Shown here in pieces: positions 1 through 8,614 of a stretch of 64,000 nucleotides of DNA (the first letter of the stretch is position 1; each line of letters starts with the position of its first letter). The translations under genes and the position numbers were made by a program. The stretch is from the NCBI GenBank assembly GCA_018242605.1, contig JAFEBP010000014.1:186001-250000 (forward strand), in the 5' to 3' direction. The notes below the pieces were generated by a model. It was not told the origin of the DNA. It saw only the letters and a list, made by a program, of their open reading frames with translations, and did not search any database. The DNA is from Planctomycetota bacterium (lineage in GTDB: Bacteria; Planctomycetota; Phycisphaerae; Phycisphaerales; UBA1924).

Positions 1-1215
1 GAACCCCGGAGTCGTTGCCGTCCACCGGCGAGTGCTCGGACTGTAAATCGCGATGCCCCGGGCGGCAATGCCGTCGATTGTTGAGAACGTGCCGCTCGCT
101 ACCAGGTCACCGCCAAGAAGCGGAAGAACCTGCCCGGCGCGCGCAGGGCTTGAGTACGCCGATGGAATCGGAGTCACGAGATGTGTGCTCGGGTCGAGCT
201 TCGCCACCATTCCGCGATTTTCCAGCGCGCCAGCGACGAGCACCCCACCGTCCGAGTCCTTCGCGAGCCCGTACACAAGATTCTGGTACGCGGTGACAAC
301 TCCCGACCAGGAGTTCGTTGCGACGTCAAACGTCATCAGGCCCGAGGTCGGCAGACCGATCGTGTTCCTGAAGATCCCGCCGACGATCACGGTTCCATTT
401 TGCAACGCGACGACCGACGTGATCAAGTCGCTTCCAGTTAGCGTCGGTATGCCACTTCCAAGCGCCGACCAAGATTCAGATGCGACGTTGTACCTCGCAA
501 CATATTTGACGCCGACGCCGCCGGCATTCGTGAACATCCCGGCCGCGATGACATCGCCATTCGCCATCACCGACACCGCCGCCGGTGCGCGATCGAGGCC
601 CGCACCCATCGGCGCCCAAGCCCCTGCCGCTCGGTCAAACCGTGCGATGTTGAGAGCCGCCCCGCCCCCCGCGGTCGAGAAACTCCCTCCCGCGACGATG
701 TCACCGTTGGGGAACACGGCAAGCGTCGACACTCCGGCGGTCGTGCCGCCGCTGACGCCGCTGCCCAGCGCGGACCATGTGTTTGAAATCGGGTTGTAGA
801 GCGCAACGCCGTTGGCCGCGACGCCCGCGATCGAAGTGAACGTGCCCCCAACAACCACGCTGCCTTCCGGTGAAAGCGAGAACACTTCGGCGAACTCAGA
901 CGCGATCCGATTGAATCGTTGAGTGGCTCGGGTGTACCGGAATACGCCGGGCCCTTGCATATCACCCAAAGCTCCGGCGGATACACCCACAAGGAAGTCG
1001 TCGTTCGCAAGTGCCCCAACGCTGCCGATGTTGTAGAGTTCCGATCCTGCGGAATCGGCTCCCCGCAACCACTGCGCCTCGCACTGCCCCCGCGCCCCTT
1101 GCACGCAAATCAGCGAAACCAACATCGCGAGCGCGAGCCACGCGCATCCCCATCCGCGCACCGCAGAACCGCCCGGGCCCGCTCCGTGTCCAATGCTCAT
1201 TGAAATGATCTTCAT
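1..1215 (-). CDS. Secreted beta-propeller-like repeat protein (C-terminus off the left edge)
   Basis: The frame is open from an ATG at 1215 to the first base of the window, giving 405 residues with no stop, so the gene continues to the left. GGAGGAG lies about nine bases upstream of the ATG. Residues 1-45 form a signal peptide: charged start, hydrophobic LALAMLVSLICV, then an ARG-Q cleavage-like site. The rest is a series of roughly 45-50 residue repeats pairing 'G(S/D)(V/I)VxGGxF' with 'VAxYNxxSxxWSALGSG', as in Kelch or delta-60 style propellers common in planctomycetes. A surface or extracellular role is inferred; no catalytic motif is visible. A dockerin tail like those of its neighbours may lie beyond the edge. 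Confidence 0.8.
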   Translation of the reverse strand, partial: MKIISMSIGHGAGPGGSAVRGWGCAWLALAMLVSLICVQGARGQCEAQWLRGADSAGSELYNIGSVGALANDDFLVGVSAGALGDMQGPGVFRYTRATQRFNRIASEFAEVFSLSPEGSVVVGGTFTSIAGVAANGVALYNPISNTWSALGSGVSGGTTAGVSTLAVFPNGDIVAGGSFSTAGGGAALNIARFDRAAGAWAPMGAGLDRAPAAVSVMANGDVIAAGMFTNAGGVGVKYVARYNVASESWSALGSGIPTLTGSDLITSVVALQNGTVIVGGIFRNTIGLPTSGLMTFDVATNSWSGVVTAYQNLVYGLAKDSDGGVLVAGALENRGMVAKLDPSTHLVTPIPSAYSSPARAGQVLPLLGGDLVASGTFSTIDGIAARGIAIYSPSTRRWTATTPGF

Positions 1216-1487
1216 AGTTCAGGCCTCCTCCAATCAAGCGAGCTGGTGCGCTGCGCCAATTTTAGAGCCCCGCCCGCCCCACGCCGCACCTGCACCCCCG
1301 GTTTTGGCCTCCTGAACCCCGAATTGACCCGCCGCGGGTGCTCCGTTGCATCAAAACCCAGCGTCTTATGACGGCGGGTGGCAAGCCTTCGGCTCTGAGG
1401 AGTCGTGATGCGGCGCAGCTGTCTCAACACCGCCCGCTCAGCAACGCCCTCTCAACACCCCGGTACCCACACATCAAAGAACTCCCG

Positions 1488-1589
1488 ATGTCAGCGCTGC
1501 CCTGCCCCGCCGAATACAACGCCGACGGCGGTGTCGACGGCTCCGACGTTCAGGAGTTCTTCGCCCGCTGGGAGCAGGGCGCCTGCTGA
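1488..1589 (+). pseudogene. Orphan dockerin-tail remnant
   Basis: A 33-residue frame beginning MSALPCPAEYN and ending in WEQGAC then stop is almost entirely one dockerin-type repeat (N-A-DGGVDG-S-DVQEFF-A-RW). It matches the C-terminal tails at 1.7, 11.1, 17.2, 44.8 and 61.4 kb. The CPAEYN start resembles the beginning of a normal first repeat, and WEQGAC resembles the end of a normal second repeat. This fits a deletion between the two repeats. No Shine-Dalgarno motif precedes the ATG, and no catalytic body lies upstream in the frame, which opens at 1338. It is most likely the 3' relic of a lost gene. A tiny expressed peptide cannot be excluded. Confidence 0.55.
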
Positions 1590-1621
1590 CCATGCACCCG
1601 CGCGGACTGCGTTCATAACAA

Positions 1622-1660
1622 CGCCGCGGCGTCGAACCCTCGACGCCGCGGCGCTTTCGT
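1622..1660. terminator. Bidirectional intrinsic terminator
   Basis: A perfect 14-bp stem (1622-1635 with 1640-1653) has a four-base loop. It is followed by CTTTCGTT on the plus side and TTGTTAT on the minus side. It lies between the orphan tail and the 3' end of the long minus-strand gene, so it can serve both directions. Confidence 0.75.
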
Positions 1661-1687
1661 TCAATCAAGGCCAATACCGAACGTGAT

Positions 1688-4600
1688 TCAGCAGCCCCCG
1701 CCCTCCCAATACTGGAAGAAGATCTCAACGTCCTGCCCATCGACGCCGCCGTCGTTGTTCAGGTCGCTGACCGGGTCGCCCGCCTCCCACAGCGCGAAGA
1801 AGGCCTGCACGTCGCCGCCGTCGATGCCGCCGTCGTCGTTCACGTCGGCGTAGCACACGGTCTTGACCACCACGCGGTTGGCGAAGTACTCAACCTTGTA
1901 CCCCACGCCGTTCACCGCCGCGGGCCCGAACACGTTCGTGAACCCGCCGACCACGCTCGCGCCGGAGATGATCGTCCACTCCTCGCCCCGGTTGGCCAGG
2001 TACCCCGGCAGCGGCTCGATCCGCAGCGTGCCGTCGAGCGTGATCGTCCGGTCGCCGGTGATCTGGTCCGCGTTCGCCTGCCCGGGCCCGGCGATCTGCA
2101 CGATGTACTGGGAATCAGGCCCGAACGTCGTGTTCGCCGCGGCACGAAGATCGATCAATCCGATCGGCGTGCCCGGCCGGCCCGGCGAGATGATGCCGTT
2201 GTTGGTGAGCCGCACGTACAGCCGGCCCGTGCCGCCGATCGTGTGGTTCACGTCGTTGGTCAGCACCTCGCCGCCGCCGTTGTAGGTGAAGTACGACGTG
2301 TCCAGGTTTGCCGAGGCGTTGAGGTACAGCGCGCCCGCGCCGGAGATGGTCTGCGATTCCAGGATCACCACCGGCGTGCCCGCGCCCCCGGCGCTGGTGT
2401 TCACCGTGATCACCCCGTTGTTCACCAGCCCCGAACGCAGCCCCAGCGAGTTGCCCGTGAGCACCCCCATCGCCCCGCTCACACGCACACCCACCAGCGT
2501 GCAGGGCCCGGCGATCACGCTCTGCCCGCCGTTGGTCGCGTTGATGTTCCCGCCGTTGATCGTCGCGCCCGACAGCGACACGGTCGACGCGTCGGCCAGC
2601 AGCTGCGCGCCCGAGGCCTGCGTCAGTGTCATATTGAGCACGCTCAGCACCGCGCCGTTGGTCGCCTTCATCGTGGCGTTGTTGGTCTTGACCGCCGCGA
2701 GCAGTTCCAGCACCCGGCCGGCGCGGTCGGCGTTCACCAGCCCGTTGTTCAGGAGGTTCACGTAGATGTGCCCGGTGCCGCGGATGGTGTGCGATGCGCC
2801 CTGCGTCAGCACCTCGCCGCCTCCGTTGTACGCGAGGTACGCTGTGTCCAGGTTCGTCGAGGCGTTCAGCACGATCTGACCGGTGCCGGTCAGCGATTGC
2901 GAGTTGAGGACCTGCACCAGCGTTCCGCCGCCTCCCTCGGTGGGGTTGACGGTGATGACGCCGTTGTTGGTCAGCCCGTTCGACAGGCCCAGCGTCACGC
3001 CCGTGTTCACCCGGAGCGGGCCCGACGTGGTCACGCCGACGAACGTGCTGTTGCCCGAGACGTTGCCCGTGCCCCCGTTGACGGCGTTCACGTTGCCCCC
3101 GCCGATCGTCGCGCCGCTGAAGTCTGTCGACCCACCGTCGGCCAGCAACTGCGCCGCGGGAGATTGGTTCAGTATCAAGCTTGCAACGCTCAGCACGCCG
3201 CCCCCCGTGGCCTTCATCGTCGCGTTGTTTGTCTTGGCCGCGGAAGTGACCGCCAATGTCCGGCCGCTGCGGTCCGCCTGCACCAGCCCGTTGTTCACCA
3301 TGGCCACGTAGATGTGGCCCGTGCCGCGGATGGTGTGCCCGGCGCTCTGCGTGAGCACCTCTCCCCCGCCGTTCCAGGTCATCTGCGCCGTCTCGATGTT
3401 CGGGGACGCGTTGAGCACCACCGTACCCGAGCCCGACAGCGTCTGGGACGCCATCGTCTGCATCGTCGACGCCGCGTTCCCCGCCTGCGAGTTGATCGTG
3501 ATCGTGCCGTTGTTCACCAGCCCCTGGTCGATCTGGAAGTTAATGCCGTCATACACATCCAGCGGGCCCGACGCCGCAACCCCGTTCAGCCGGGACGTCC
3601 CCGTGACCAGCATTCTCCCGCCGCCCTGCGCCCTGACGTTGCCGCTGTTGATCGTCGCCGAACTGAACTCCACGTTGCTCGCGTCCGCCAACAACTGCGC
3701 CGAGGCCGCCTGGTTCACGGCCACGTTCGCCAGACGCAGCAGGCCGCCGCCGATCGACTTCATCGTCGTGTTGTTCGCCTTGGGCTGGGAAGTCAACTGC
3801 AGCGTCCGGCCGTTCACGTCGGCGCTGATCAACCCGTTGTTGACCATGTTCACCAGCACGTTGCCCGTGCCCCGCAGCGTCTGACCGCTCCCCAGCGTGA
3901 GCACTTCGCCCCCGCCGTTCCACGACATCACCGCCGTGTCCAGGTTCGGCGAGGCGTTCATCGCGATCGTGCCCGTTCCCGTGATGCTCAGCGAGTTGCC
4001 CGTCTGCAGGTACGTGCCCGCAGGGCCCGCCGAAGCGTTCACGGTGATCGTCCCGTTGTTCGTGATCGCGTTGAACAACTGCAACGTCACGCCGCTCTCA
4101 ATCGCCGTCGGGCCGGTCATCGTCAGGCTGTTCCAGCTCGAGCTGCCGGTGACGTCCAGCAGCCCCGTGCCCGACGCCGAGAGCAGCCCGCCGGTGATCG
4201 CCGTCCCGCCCATGCGCACCGTGCCGTTGATTGCGCGCACCTGTCCGAGCGCCCCCTGGTTCACCGGGCAGGTGATGTCCAGGAAACCGCCGTTGGTCGC
4301 CGTCATCAGGTTGTTGTTGGTTTTGGTCTGCGTGTTGAGCCACAGCGAGCGGTCCGCCCGGTCGGCCGTCACGTTGCCGTTGTTCGTCAGGAAGACGTTG
4401 ATCCGTCCCGTGCCGCGGATCGTGTGCGACGCACTCTGCGTCAGCACCTCCCCGCCGCCGTTCCAGATGATCTGCGCCGTGTCCAGGTTGGGCGACGCGT
4501 TCATCACCACCGTTCCCGGGCCCCCCAGCGCCGTGCTGTTGCCCAGCGTTAGGTAAGTTCCGCTGGCCCCCGATTCCGGGTTGATCGTGATCGTCCCGTT

Positions 4601-5464
4601 GTTCGTGAGCGAGTTGTACGTGGCGATCTGCGTGCCGTTGGTCACTCCGAACGAGCCGGTCGTGGTCACGCCGATGAACGACGCATTCCCGATCGTGTAC
4701 GCCGGGCTCGCGCCCAGCACGTTGATGTCCCCGCCCGTGATCGTCACGCCCCCCACCCGCACCGTGCCGCCGTTGGCGTCGATCCGCCCGCCCCCGGACT
4801 GGTCCACCGACGCGAGCACGTCGAGCGTGCCCCCGTTCGTCGCCGTCATCAGCGAGTTGTTCGTCTTGGGCGCGTTCCTGAGTTGCAGCGTCCGGGAGGC
4901 CCGGTCCGCGTTGATCGTCCCGTTGTTCACGAAAATCGTGTTCACGCTCCCCGTGCCCCGCAGCGTGTGCGTCGAGGCCTGCGTGATCTGCTCGCCCCCG
5001 CCGTTCCAGATGATCTGCGCGGTGTCCAGGTTCGGCGAAGCGTCCAGGACCACCGATCCCGTGCCGGTCCACGCGTGCGACGTCGCCGCCAGCAGATACG
5101 TCCCGAGCCCGCCCCCGCCCGCGTTGATGGTGATCGTGCTGTTGTTGGCCAGCGTTCCCGTCAGCCCCAGTTGCGTCCCGCTCGCCGTGTTCAATACTCC
5201 CGTTGGGTTCGTCAGCGTCAACCCGCCGATCGTGAAGTTCCCGTCCAGCGTGACCCCGTACGAGCCCCCCGCGCCGATCGTCGCCGTTTCTCCGGAGTTG
5301 TCGGGCACGTTGTTGGGCGTCCAGTTGAACGGATTGCTCCATACCCCGCTCACGCCGTTCCACGACATCTGACCGTGGGCTGTTCCCACGCTCGCGACAA
5401 GCCCCGCCGCCGCCGCGATCAGGCTCGGCAACATACCCGCTGAAGTGCGCACGCAACTTTTCAT
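1688..5464 (-). CDS. Large secreted beta-repeat protein with dockerin-type C-terminus
   Basis: 1258 residues from the ATG at 5464, chosen because AAGGA lies seven bases upstream and residues 1-34 form a clean signal peptide (MKSCVRTSAGMLPSLIAAAA to AHG-Q). The next in-frame ATG, at 5503, lacks both. The body has about six repeats of roughly 180 residues. Each contains NNGTITIN, then 'NASPNLDTA', 'WNGGGEVLTQ' and 'HTIRGTG', as in right-handed beta-helix or autotransporter-type passengers. A globular C-terminal segment (about 1120-1200) is followed by two dockerin-type repeats (DVNDDGGIDG and DLNNDGGVDG) ending EGGGC. A structural surface or adhesive role is inferred. No enzyme motif is visible. 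The gene stands alone and ends at a strong terminator. Confidence 0.9.
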   Translation of the reverse strand: MKSCVRTSAGMLPSLIAAAAGLVASVGTAHGQMSWNGVSGVWSNPFNWTPNNVPDNSGETATIGAGGSYGVTLDGNFTIGGLTLTNPTGVLNTASGTQLGLTGTLANNSTITINAGGGGLGTYLLAATSHAWTGTGSVVLDASPNLDTAQIIWNGGGEQITQASTHTLRGTGSVNTIFVNNGTINADRASRTLQLRNAPKTNNSLMTATNGGTLDVLASVDQSGGGRIDANGGTVRVGGVTITGGDINVLGASPAYTIGNASFIGVTTTGSFGVTNGTQIATYNSLTNNGTITINPESGASGTYLTLGNSTALGGPGTVVMNASPNLDTAQIIWNGGGEVLTQSASHTIRGTGRINVFLTNNGNVTADRADRSLWLNTQTKTNNNLMTATNGGFLDITCPVNQGALGQVRAINGTVRMGGTAITGGLLSASGTGLLDVTGSSSWNSLTMTGPTAIESGVTLQLFNAITNNGTITVNASAGPAGTYLQTGNSLSITGTGTIAMNASPNLDTAVMSWNGGGEVLTLGSGQTLRGTGNVLVNMVNNGLISADVNGRTLQLTSQPKANNTTMKSIGGGLLRLANVAVNQAASAQLLADASNVEFSSATINSGNVRAQGGGRMLVTGTSRLNGVAASGPLDVYDGINFQIDQGLVNNGTITINSQAGNAASTMQTMASQTLSGSGTVVLNASPNIETAQMTWNGGGEVLTQSAGHTIRGTGHIYVAMVNNGLVQADRSGRTLAVTSAAKTNNATMKATGGGVLSVASLILNQSPAAQLLADGGSTDFSGATIGGGNVNAVNGGTGNVSGNSTFVGVTTSGPLRVNTGVTLGLSNGLTNNGVITVNPTEGGGGTLVQVLNSQSLTGTGQIVLNASTNLDTAYLAYNGGGEVLTQGASHTIRGTGHIYVNLLNNGLVNADRAGRVLELLAAVKTNNATMKATNGAVLSVLNMTLTQASGAQLLADASTVSLSGATINGGNINATNGGQSVIAGPCTLVGVRVSGAMGVLTGNSLGLRSGLVNNGVITVNTSAGGAGTPVVILESQTISGAGALYLNASANLDTSYFTYNGGGEVLTNDVNHTIGGTGRLYVRLTNNGIISPGRPGTPIGLIDLRAAANTTFGPDSQYIVQIAGPGQANADQITGDRTITLDGTLRIEPLPGYLANRGEEWTIISGASVVGGFTNVFGPAAVNGVGYKVEYFANRVVVKTVCYADVNDDGGIDGGDVQAFFALWEAGDPVSDLNNDGGVDGQDVEIFFQYWEGGGC

Positions 5465-5879
5465 GATTTGTTCCTTTATTTCAACGCCCCGCGGCGTGAA
5501 CACACCGCCGAGCCCGGCTCAACGCCGGAATCTCTCCCACCTCATGTCCGTCCGGCCGCGCCGAACGAACGAAATGCCGGACGGATCTGAACCGTCCCAC
5601 CCCGCGAGTTTCGGCCCCTTGGCGATGATGAATGTACAGGGAATGATGCTGCGTTGCAACCCCAAGCGGCTCCCGCGGTGAAAAAGAAGCACATTTCCCT
5701 GAACTTCAAACCACCGTTGGCAGAACAGTCTTGTATATGAGATAGATTATTGGTCAAAATCCCGCCCCTTGTTTCCACCTGACCTACACAGAAGCGAGCC
5801 CCGCGGCCGCCCCCGCCGCTCGTCCGCGTCGATCGACCCCGCCGAACGGCCCCCGATCACTCCCGAGATATCATCCACC
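5465..5879. other. Divergent intergenic region
   Basis: This 415-base gap separates the divergent beta-repeat protein and ABC permease genes, so both promoters should lie here. The stretch 5690-5765 is noticeably A/T-richer than the surroundings (for example TTGTATATGAGATAGATTAT). No pair of -35/-10 boxes was convincing enough to call. No RNA gene or further reading frame is supported. Confidence 0.5.
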
Positions 5880-7763
5880 ATGCCCATCATCCTCCGATGG
5901 CTCCTGCGCCAAGGACCCGCCAACCCCATCGCCGTGCGCCTCGTGCAGAACGCCTCGCGCCGCTCCAAGCACATGTACATCCGCGCGGCGTACCTGGCCG
6001 TCCTGATCGTCGTGCTGCTCTGGGTCCTCCTCCTGGGCACCAAGGCCGGCGCGCTCGATTACCAGCGCCTCGCGCAGGCCGGCGCGGGCGCGTTCACCAA
6101 CATCGCCTACCTCCAGATCGGTCTCATCTGCCTCCTCGCCCCTGTCTTCATGGGCGGCGCGATCGCCCAGGAAGCCTCGCCCCGCACCTGGGACATCCTG
6201 CTCACCACGCCCCTCACCGCCAGCGAGATCGTCCTGGGCAACCTGTTCGGTCGCCTCTTCTTCGTGCTCGCCCTGCTCTTCTGCAGCCTCCCCCTCTTCG
6301 CCCTCACGCAGTACTTCGGCGGCGTGCCCGGCAGCGCGATTTTCGCGTCCTATCTCGTCGCCGGTTCCGCCGCGCTGCTCGTGGGCTCCGTGGCCATCTC
6401 TCTGGCCGTCAGCCGCCTCGTCGGCAAGCGCGCGTTCTTCACCTTCTTCATCGCCATCATCACGTACCTGGGCGCCACCATCGCCATCGACTTCGGCCTT
6501 CGCAACGCCAACCAGGGCGCTTCGGGGGGCAAGGGCGTCACCCTCATGACCGCCCTCAACCCGTTCCTCGCGCTCACCGCCCTCCTCAACCCCTCCACCT
6601 ATCCCACCGCCTCGGAAGGTTCGCAGACCGGTCTGCAGGCCTGGCTGCTCGAAACACCCGTGCAGACCTGGTGCATCGGAAGCATCCTCCTCTCGGCGCT
6701 CTTCATCGGCGTCTCCACGCTCACCGTCCGATCCGGCGGACTGCAATCGTTCGGCACCGATGACTCGGGCCTCTCGCTCTGGCAGCGCATGCTCGGCTCC
6801 AAGTCCGCCGGCGGTGAAGAAGGCGAGGGCCGCCACCGCGCCCCCAGGCACGTCTGGCACAACCCCATCGCTTGGCGCGAAGCCGCCAGCCGCAACAGCC
6901 AGCCCAGCAAGATCATCGCCCGATGGATCTTCATCGCCTCGGGATTCCTCGGAGGTGCCGGCGTTGTCTGGGCGTACCACACCCACATCATCCAGTCCGC
7001 CGGTGACTTCCAGTTCGTCCTTCTCAGCGTTCTGCTCATCGAACTCATCGGCATCTCCGTCGTCGGTATCAACACCGCCGCCTCCGCCATCAGCAAGGAG
7101 CGCGAGGACGGCACGCTGGACCTCATCCTCACCACGCCCATCACCGCCCGCGCGTACCTCATGGGCAAGCTCCGCGGCCTCATCGCGTACCTCCTCCCCC
7201 TCCTCTCCGTGCCCCTGGGCACGCTCGCCATGGCCTGCCTCTACGTGATCGTCGGCGGCTTCGGCCGCGACGACGCCGCCACCGCCCTCGAAGTCACCAA
7301 GACCGTCAACTCCGTTCCCGCCCAACTCCCGCTCCTGCTCCCCGAGGCAGCGCTCCTGGCTCCGTTCGTCGTCATCCCCTTCATCGCCTTCTGCATCATG
7401 GTCGGACTGCAATGGTCTCTCAAGAGCCGCGGCATCCTGGGCTCGGTCGTCGGCACCGTCGGCGTCGTGGGCGCGATCGCGGGCGTGGTGGGGCTGTGCG
7501 GTTGGTCCGCGTCCCCCAGCCTCCCCGGTCTTGGCCCCGTGCTCGGCTGCCTGAGCCCCGTCTCGTTCCTGCTGCTCGTGCTCGATCCGGGCGAACGCCT
7601 CGGTCAGACGCTCAACTCCTTCGGCCTCTCCGGCTCACGCCTCACCCTCGCCCTGGGCTCGCTCGTCTGCCTGGCCGTCCACGCGGGCATCTGCTACGGC
7701 ATCCTCAACAACATGGTCCGCACCTTCGACATGACCGTCCGCAAACTCGCCGGCAACAAGTGA
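5880..7763 (+). CDS. ABC-2 type transporter permease, two fused modules
   Basis: 627 residues from the ATG at 5880; the frame opens at 5769 but upstream codons are low-complexity. This integral membrane protein carries two copies of the ABC-2 permease signature. They are TWDILLTTPLTASEIVLGN near residue 103 and EDGTLDLILTTPITARAYLM near residue 408. Each is followed by four to five hydrophobic segments, consistent with two permease half-units fused in one chain. Function is presumably export driven by a separately encoded ATPase, as none is adjacent. The substrate cannot be told from sequence. A soluble, charged linker (about 305-345, SAGGEEGEGRHR region) separates the halves. A small membrane protein gene follows 91 bases downstream. 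Confidence 0.85.
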   Translation: MPIILRWLLRQGPANPIAVRLVQNASRRSKHMYIRAAYLAVLIVVLLWVLLLGTKAGALDYQRLAQAGAGAFTNIAYLQIGLICLLAPVFMGGAIAQEASPRTWDILLTTPLTASEIVLGNLFGRLFFVLALLFCSLPLFALTQYFGGVPGSAIFASYLVAGSAALLVGSVAISLAVSRLVGKRAFFTFFIAIITYLGATIAIDFGLRNANQGASGGKGVTLMTALNPFLALTALLNPSTYPTASEGSQTGLQAWLLETPVQTWCIGSILLSALFIGVSTLTVRSGGLQSFGTDDSGLSLWQRMLGSKSAGGEEGEGRHRAPRHVWHNPIAWREAASRNSQPSKIIARWIFIASGFLGGAGVVWAYHTHIIQSAGDFQFVLLSVLLIELIGISVVGINTAASAISKEREDGTLDLILTTPITARAYLMGKLRGLIAYLLPLLSVPLGTLAMACLYVIVGGFGRDDAATALEVTKTVNSVPAQLPLLLPEAALLAPFVVIPFIAFCIMVGLQWSLKSRGILGSVVGTVGVVGAIAGVVGLCGWSASPSLPGLGPVLGCLSPVSFLLLVLDPGERLGQTLNSFGLSGSRLTLALGSLVCLAVHAGICYGILNNMVRTFDMTVRKLAGNK

Positions 7764-7854
7764 CCCGTCCTCGACAAGCAGCAACGCAATCCAGTCCCTA
7801 TGCTGCACCTGCGAACGCCGCTCCCAATCCGCCGAAACAAGTTTCCCCTCCGCG

Positions 7855-8181
7855 ATGCAGAACAACCCGATCAACCCGCCCTATTCCATGATGCCCACAT
7901 CGCGGCGTCGCGGGCGTGATGCGCTCGAGCAGTTGGACCTTGTCCTGGTCATCCTCGCCGGCTTGTCCATGCTGGCCCTGGGCGCGTCGATGCTCGCGGT
8001 CGTCGTCCTCCTGGCGGTGCAGGCCACGCCCAATACGCAACCGTTGTATTGGAAGATCGCTCTCGGCATGGCTCTTGGAGGGGTGTTCGGGATGATCCTG
8101 CCTTATTTCGCCCACCGCGCCATCGACCGCACGCTCCGCCGCACCCGCCCGGCAAGCCCCGCCGCACGCCGCGCCGGTTGA
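7855..8181 (+). CDS. Small two-helix membrane protein, unknown
   Basis: 108 residues. An N-terminal polar stretch with RRRGRD is followed by two hydrophobic segments (about 28-56 and 68-88) and a basic Arg-rich tail (RRTRPASPAARRAG). It follows the fused ABC-2 permease by 91 bases on the same strand and may be co-transcribed. The positive residues flanking both helices suggest both termini are cytoplasmic. I recognise no family. The ribosome-binding site is weak, but codon use matches its neighbours. Confidence 0.6.
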   Translation: MQNNPINPPYSMMPTSRRRGRDALEQLDLVLVILAGLSMLALGASMLAVVVLLAVQATPNTQPLYWKIALGMALGGVFGMILPYFAHRAIDRTLRRTRPASPAARRAG

Positions 8182-8614
8182 ACAACCTCTAGCTCCTTTC
8201 GCGGCGGTTTTTTGATCGCTTTTCTCCGGTCGGTGAACCACCGCGGATGCCACGGCCGTCGCGCTCAAACACCTCAACCATCGGTGAATCCCGGTCCGAT
8301 TGCCTCACCAACGCCACGCGCGTGCGCGAGCGGGAAGTCGTTCTCTTCAGGTCTTTCGTGATCCAATCTTCCCCGACCCGGTCGTATCGGCGCCCTGTTG
8401 AATCGCCGCATTCCTGACCGCCGACTCATCAAGTAACCAGACCTCGGGCCACCCGAACAGATCTCGCATCCGGTCGATTTGTATTGCCCAACTTCAAATT
8501 ACCGGAATTCCCGCCAAATTGCGTGACAGATTTTGCCTCCCTGCGTTCATAATAAGTCGGGCGCATTCCCGCCCTCCGACGCGTGTAGCACACCAACTCG
8601 CAAGGAATACCGCC
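8182..8614. other. Intergenic region, no gene seen
   Basis: 433 bases between the small membrane protein and the secreted protease. Base composition falls from 8450 onward (AACTTCAAATTACCGGAATT), as expected for a promoter of the protease gene. No specific promoter boxes can be defended. No hairpin terminator with a clear U-tract was found after 8181. Confidence 0.4.

Noticed and set aside
2243..4552. 769-codon open frame on the plus strand opposite the beta-repeat protein
   Set aside because: Arg/Val/His-rich, no domain, and a product of the repeated, GC-rich minus-strand gene. The minus-strand frame has the signal peptide, RBS and dockerin tail.
5690..5765. Divergent sigma-70 promoters (TTGGCA and TTGACC hexamers)
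   Set aside because: No partner -10 hexamer at acceptable spacing; planctomycete promoters may differ from the E. coli consensus.
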